A stretch of 7,547 bases of DNA from contig CALGGH010000068.1 in the NCBI GenBank assembly GCA_937916415.1, forward strand, positions 1-7,547, read 5' to 3'. The DNA comes from an uncultured Lachnospiraceae bacterium. Its GTDB lineage: Bacteria; Bacillota; Clostridia; Lachnospirales; Lachnospiraceae. Positions 5,884 through 7,547 of the stretch are shown here, piece after piece. The first letter of the stretch is position 1, and every line of letters begins with the position of its first letter. The translations under genes were made by a program, and so were the position numbers. The notes below the pieces were generated by a model that was not told where the DNA came from, made no database searches, and saw only the letters and a list, made by a program, of their open reading frames with translations.

Positions 5884-7368
5884 TTAATCCCTGCGGAATA
5901 TGTCCCTGGTATAGACCTTGTCGATGACGTCATCCAGGGCGGGCTCATATCTGTTGGCGATGATCGCGTTGGAACGTTTCTTGAACTCCTCCAGGTCATT
6001 GACGATCTCACTGCCAAAGAAGGTGGTCCCGTTTTCAAGGGTAGGCTCATATATGATGACCGAAGCGCCCTTTGCCTTGATGCGCTTCATGATGCCCTGT
6101 ATGGAGGACTGGCGGAAGTTATCGGATCCGCTCTTCATGGTCAGCCTGTAAACTCCCACGCATATTGCCTTTTCCCTGGCGCTGTCATACTGTTCGCTTT
6201 CCTCATAATATCCTGCCGTATGCAGCACCCTGTCGGCAATGAAGTCCTTGCGGGTACGGTTCGCATTGACGATGGCCTCTATCAGGTTTTCCGGCACGTC
6301 CGAATAGTTGGCAAGCAGCTGCTTCGTATCCTTAGGCAGGCAGTAGCCGCCGTAGCCGAACGACGGATTGTTATAATAATCTCCCACCCTGGGATCAAGG
6401 CATACGCCTTTGATGATCGGAGCTGTCTTAAGGCCCTTGACCTCTGCATATGTATCGAGCTCATTGAAGTAGGAAACGCGCAGCGCAAGATAAGTATTGA
6501 CAAACAGCTTGGTAGCTTCAGCCTCGGTAGTATTCATGAACAGTACAGGTATGCCTGTTTTTATGGCTCCCTGCTCAAGGAGTGAGGCAAATGTTTCAGC
6601 AGCCTCCATATTGGTCTCGTCCGCACCTACGATGATCCTGCTCGGATACAGATTGTCATAAAGCGCTTTGCTCTCTCTTAAAAACTCCGGACTGAATATG
6701 ATATTGTCCATGCCAAGCTTGTCCCTTACAGATACAGTATATCCAACAGGTATCGTAGACTTTATGACAACGGTCGGCTTCACATCCCGGTCTGCGGAAG
6801 CTGACCTGATAAGTGTAAGTACACTCTCTACCGCCGAGCAGTCGAAGAAGTTGGTCTTTGGATCATAATTGGTAGGCGCTGCCACGACAATGAAGTCCGC
6901 ATCCGCATATGCCGGCAGCGCATCCGTAGTTGCCCTTAAGGACAGCCCTCTTTCCTCATGCTCTGCCATATACTTCTCTATATACTCATCCTGGATCGGG
7001 CTCTCCCAGGAATTGATCTTATCAACCTTTTCAGGAATGATATCAACGGCAGTTACGTCGTTGTGCTGAGACAGAAGGACTGCAAGAGACAGGCCTACAT
7101 AACCTGTGCCTGCGATCACGACCTTATTCCTGCCTGCAGGTACAGATCCGGGCACGTCTTCTTCTATCACATCAGAGATATTAAAATCAAGAACTTCCGC
7201 AAGTGAGAGGAGCTGATCTACAGACGGACTGTAATCTTCCGTTTCAAGTCTGGACAGTATAGAGCGGTTGATCCCGGTCTTCTGAGCCACCTGTGCCTGT
7301 GAATACTTAAGTGCTCTTCTTCTTCCTGCGACAGTTTCCGCAAGGAGCTTAAGCGATAAATGTTTCAT
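5884..7368 (-). CDS. ugd: XRE-type HTH fused to UDP-glucose 6-dehydrogenase
   Basis: A 494-residue protein in one uninterrupted frame. Residues about 8-68 form an XRE/Cro helix-turn-helix (SQAQVAQKTG then INRSILSRLE), a short linker of about 12 residues follows, and from residue 82 comes a full nucleotide-sugar dehydrogenase. Seen: NAD-binding GTGYVG (87-92), SPEFLRES (226-233) with Glu228, Lys287 and Asn291 in TKLFVNTYLALR, and GYGGYCLPKD with catalytic Cys343 and Asp347. Spacing equals Lys204/Asn208/Cys260/Asp264 of Streptococcus pyogenes HasB, and the C-terminal KVYTRDIF is also HasB-like. The reaction is UDP-glucose + 2 NAD+ to UDP-glucuronate in the cytoplasm, for capsule or other envelope polysaccharide. 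HasB proteins are about 400 aa; the extra length is the HTH. ATG 7368 is chosen over 7434 and 7485 because AGGAGG lies 6 bases before it; 7485 is upstream of the likely transcript. Enzyme identity is firm; the HTH's target is unknown. Confidence 0.95.
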   Translation of the reverse strand: MKHLSLKLLAETVAGRRRALKYSQAQVAQKTGINRSILSRLETEDYSPSVDQLLSLAEVLDFNISDVIEEDVPGSVPAGRNKVVIAGTGYVGLSLAVLLSQHNDVTAVDIIPEKVDKINSWESPIQDEYIEKYMAEHEERGLSLRATTDALPAYADADFIVVAAPTNYDPKTNFFDCSAVESVLTLIRSASADRDVKPTVVIKSTIPVGYTVSVRDKLGMDNIIFSPEFLRESKALYDNLYPSRIIVGADETNMEAAETFASLLEQGAIKTGIPVLFMNTTEAEATKLFVNTYLALRVSYFNELDTYAEVKGLKTAPIIKGVCLDPRVGDYYNNPSFGYGGYCLPKDTKQLLANYSDVPENLIEAIVNANRTRKDFIADRVLHTAGYYEESEQYDSAREKAICVGVYRLTMKSGSDNFRQSSIQGIMKRIKAKGASVIIYEPTLENGTTFFGSEIVNDLEEFKKRSNAIIANRYEPALDDVIDKVYTRDIFRRD

Positions 7369-7400
7369 AATACCCTCCTCATCAGGTAAATGCAGCGCCT

Positions 7401-7419
7401 TTGTTGCTATCAGTAACAA
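7401..7419. promoter_or_regulatory. 19-bp dyad in the ugd leader, candidate XRE operator
   Basis: TTGTTGCTATCAGTAACAA has the symmetric pattern TTGTTNCT-3-AGNAACAA (14 of 18 flanking positions match). It lies between the predicted transcription start (about 7450) and the ATG (7368). Size and symmetry fit dimeric HTH_XRE operators, so the fusion protein's own HTH is a candidate ligand. Binding is inference; it could instead act as a weak RNA hairpin or be chance. Confidence 0.35.
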
Positions 7420-7456
7420 TACATTGGCACTCATCTTTCTGTTAAAAATTGTGGGT

Positions 7457-7485
7457 ATTGTAGCAGGTGACAGCGAAAAAATCAA
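7457..7485 (-). promoter_or_regulatory. Sigma-A promoter of the HTH-ugd gene
   Basis: On the minus strand TTGATT (7480-7485), a 17-bp spacer and TACAAT (7457-7462) make a strong housekeeping promoter. Transcription should begin near 7450, giving a leader of about 80 bases to ATG 7368. The -35 box overlaps one arm of an 11-bp inverted repeat. Confidence 0.8.
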
Positions 7486-7537
7486 CTATTTTGCCGTCGT
7501 ATGTGGAAAATGCTTCCGAAATTTCCATTTTTTCGCT
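7472..7537. repeat. 11-bp perfect inverted repeat spanning the ugd promoter upstream region
   Basis: AGCGAAAAAAT (7472-7482) and ATTTTTTCGCT (7527-7537) are perfect inverse copies with 44 bp between. The inner arm covers part of the -35 box and spacer; the outer arm lies about 45 bp further upstream. This fits two half-sites for a regulator, or an A-tract pair affecting promoter bending. The spacer also carries GGAAA/TTTCC short pairs. No gene is seen from 7486 to the window end. Confidence 0.6.
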
Positions 7538-7547
7538 CAATTTTGAC

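Noticed and set aside
7369..7459. Inverted 7-mers AATACCC (7369-7375) and GGGTATT (7453-7459) as an RNA switch closing the ribosome-binding site
   Set aside because: The distal copy overlaps the -10 box and is mostly not transcribed, so it cannot pair in the mRNA; 7-base matches at this distance can be chance.
7369..7485. Longer starts of the HTH-ugd protein at 7434 or 7485
   Set aside because: 7485 lies upstream of the predicted transcription start and 7434 has no properly spaced Shine-Dalgarno; AGGAGG fits ATG 7368.
1..7547. CRISPR array, insertion sequence or prophage genes
   Set aside because: No regularly spaced repeats, transposase, integrase or phage-like frames are seen on either strand.

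Overview
The window reads as Bacillota, probably a gut-type clostridial or erysipelotrichial bacterium. The evidence is strong AGGAGG-type Shine-Dalgarno sites, TTGAnn-17-TAnAAT promoters, a GH31 enzyme whose catalytic numbering matches the Ruminococcus obeum alpha-glucosidase, and a UDP-glucose dehydrogenase closely resembling streptococcal HasB. No species call is possible from the sequence alone.

Left block (1-2702). A 5'-truncated nucleoside phosphorylase on the + strand converges on a two-gene minus-strand operon, an MscS-type channel followed by a Gfo/Idh/MocA oxidoreductase that overlaps it by 8 bp. A bidirectional hairpin terminator separates them. The channel operon and a single tRNA-Trp(CCA) gene diverge from two promoters whose -35 boxes touch. 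Right after the tRNA the sequence becomes visibly more GC-rich, so the tRNA 3' end may be an integration point or an assembly junction.

Right block (2703-7547), all minus strand. In transcription order it holds an XRE-HTH/UDP-glucose 6-dehydrogenase fusion, a GH31 alpha-glucosidase (predicted isomaltose/alpha-1,6 preference), and an aldo/keto reductase with a C-terminal 2x[4Fe-4S] ferredoxin domain. The last two form an operon with a 29-bp gap. In front of the GH31 gene lie a LacI-type palindrome with a central CG, a hairpin and a 14-bp tandem duplication that doubles the ribosome-binding region. In front of the fusion gene lie a consensus sigma-A promoter, an 11-bp perfect inverted repeat overlapping the -35 box, and a 19-bp dyad in the leader.

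The most unusual item is the single polypeptide joining a DNA-binding HTH domain to an apparently intact UDP-glucose dehydrogenase, preceded by two candidate operators. This suggests an enzyme that could control its own promoter, or an envelope-polysaccharide programme, in response to UDP-glucose/UDP-glucuronate or NAD(H). That role is inference. The GH31-AKR operon looks like an ordinary cytoplasmic oligosaccharide-use unit with a redox enzyme of unknown substrate.
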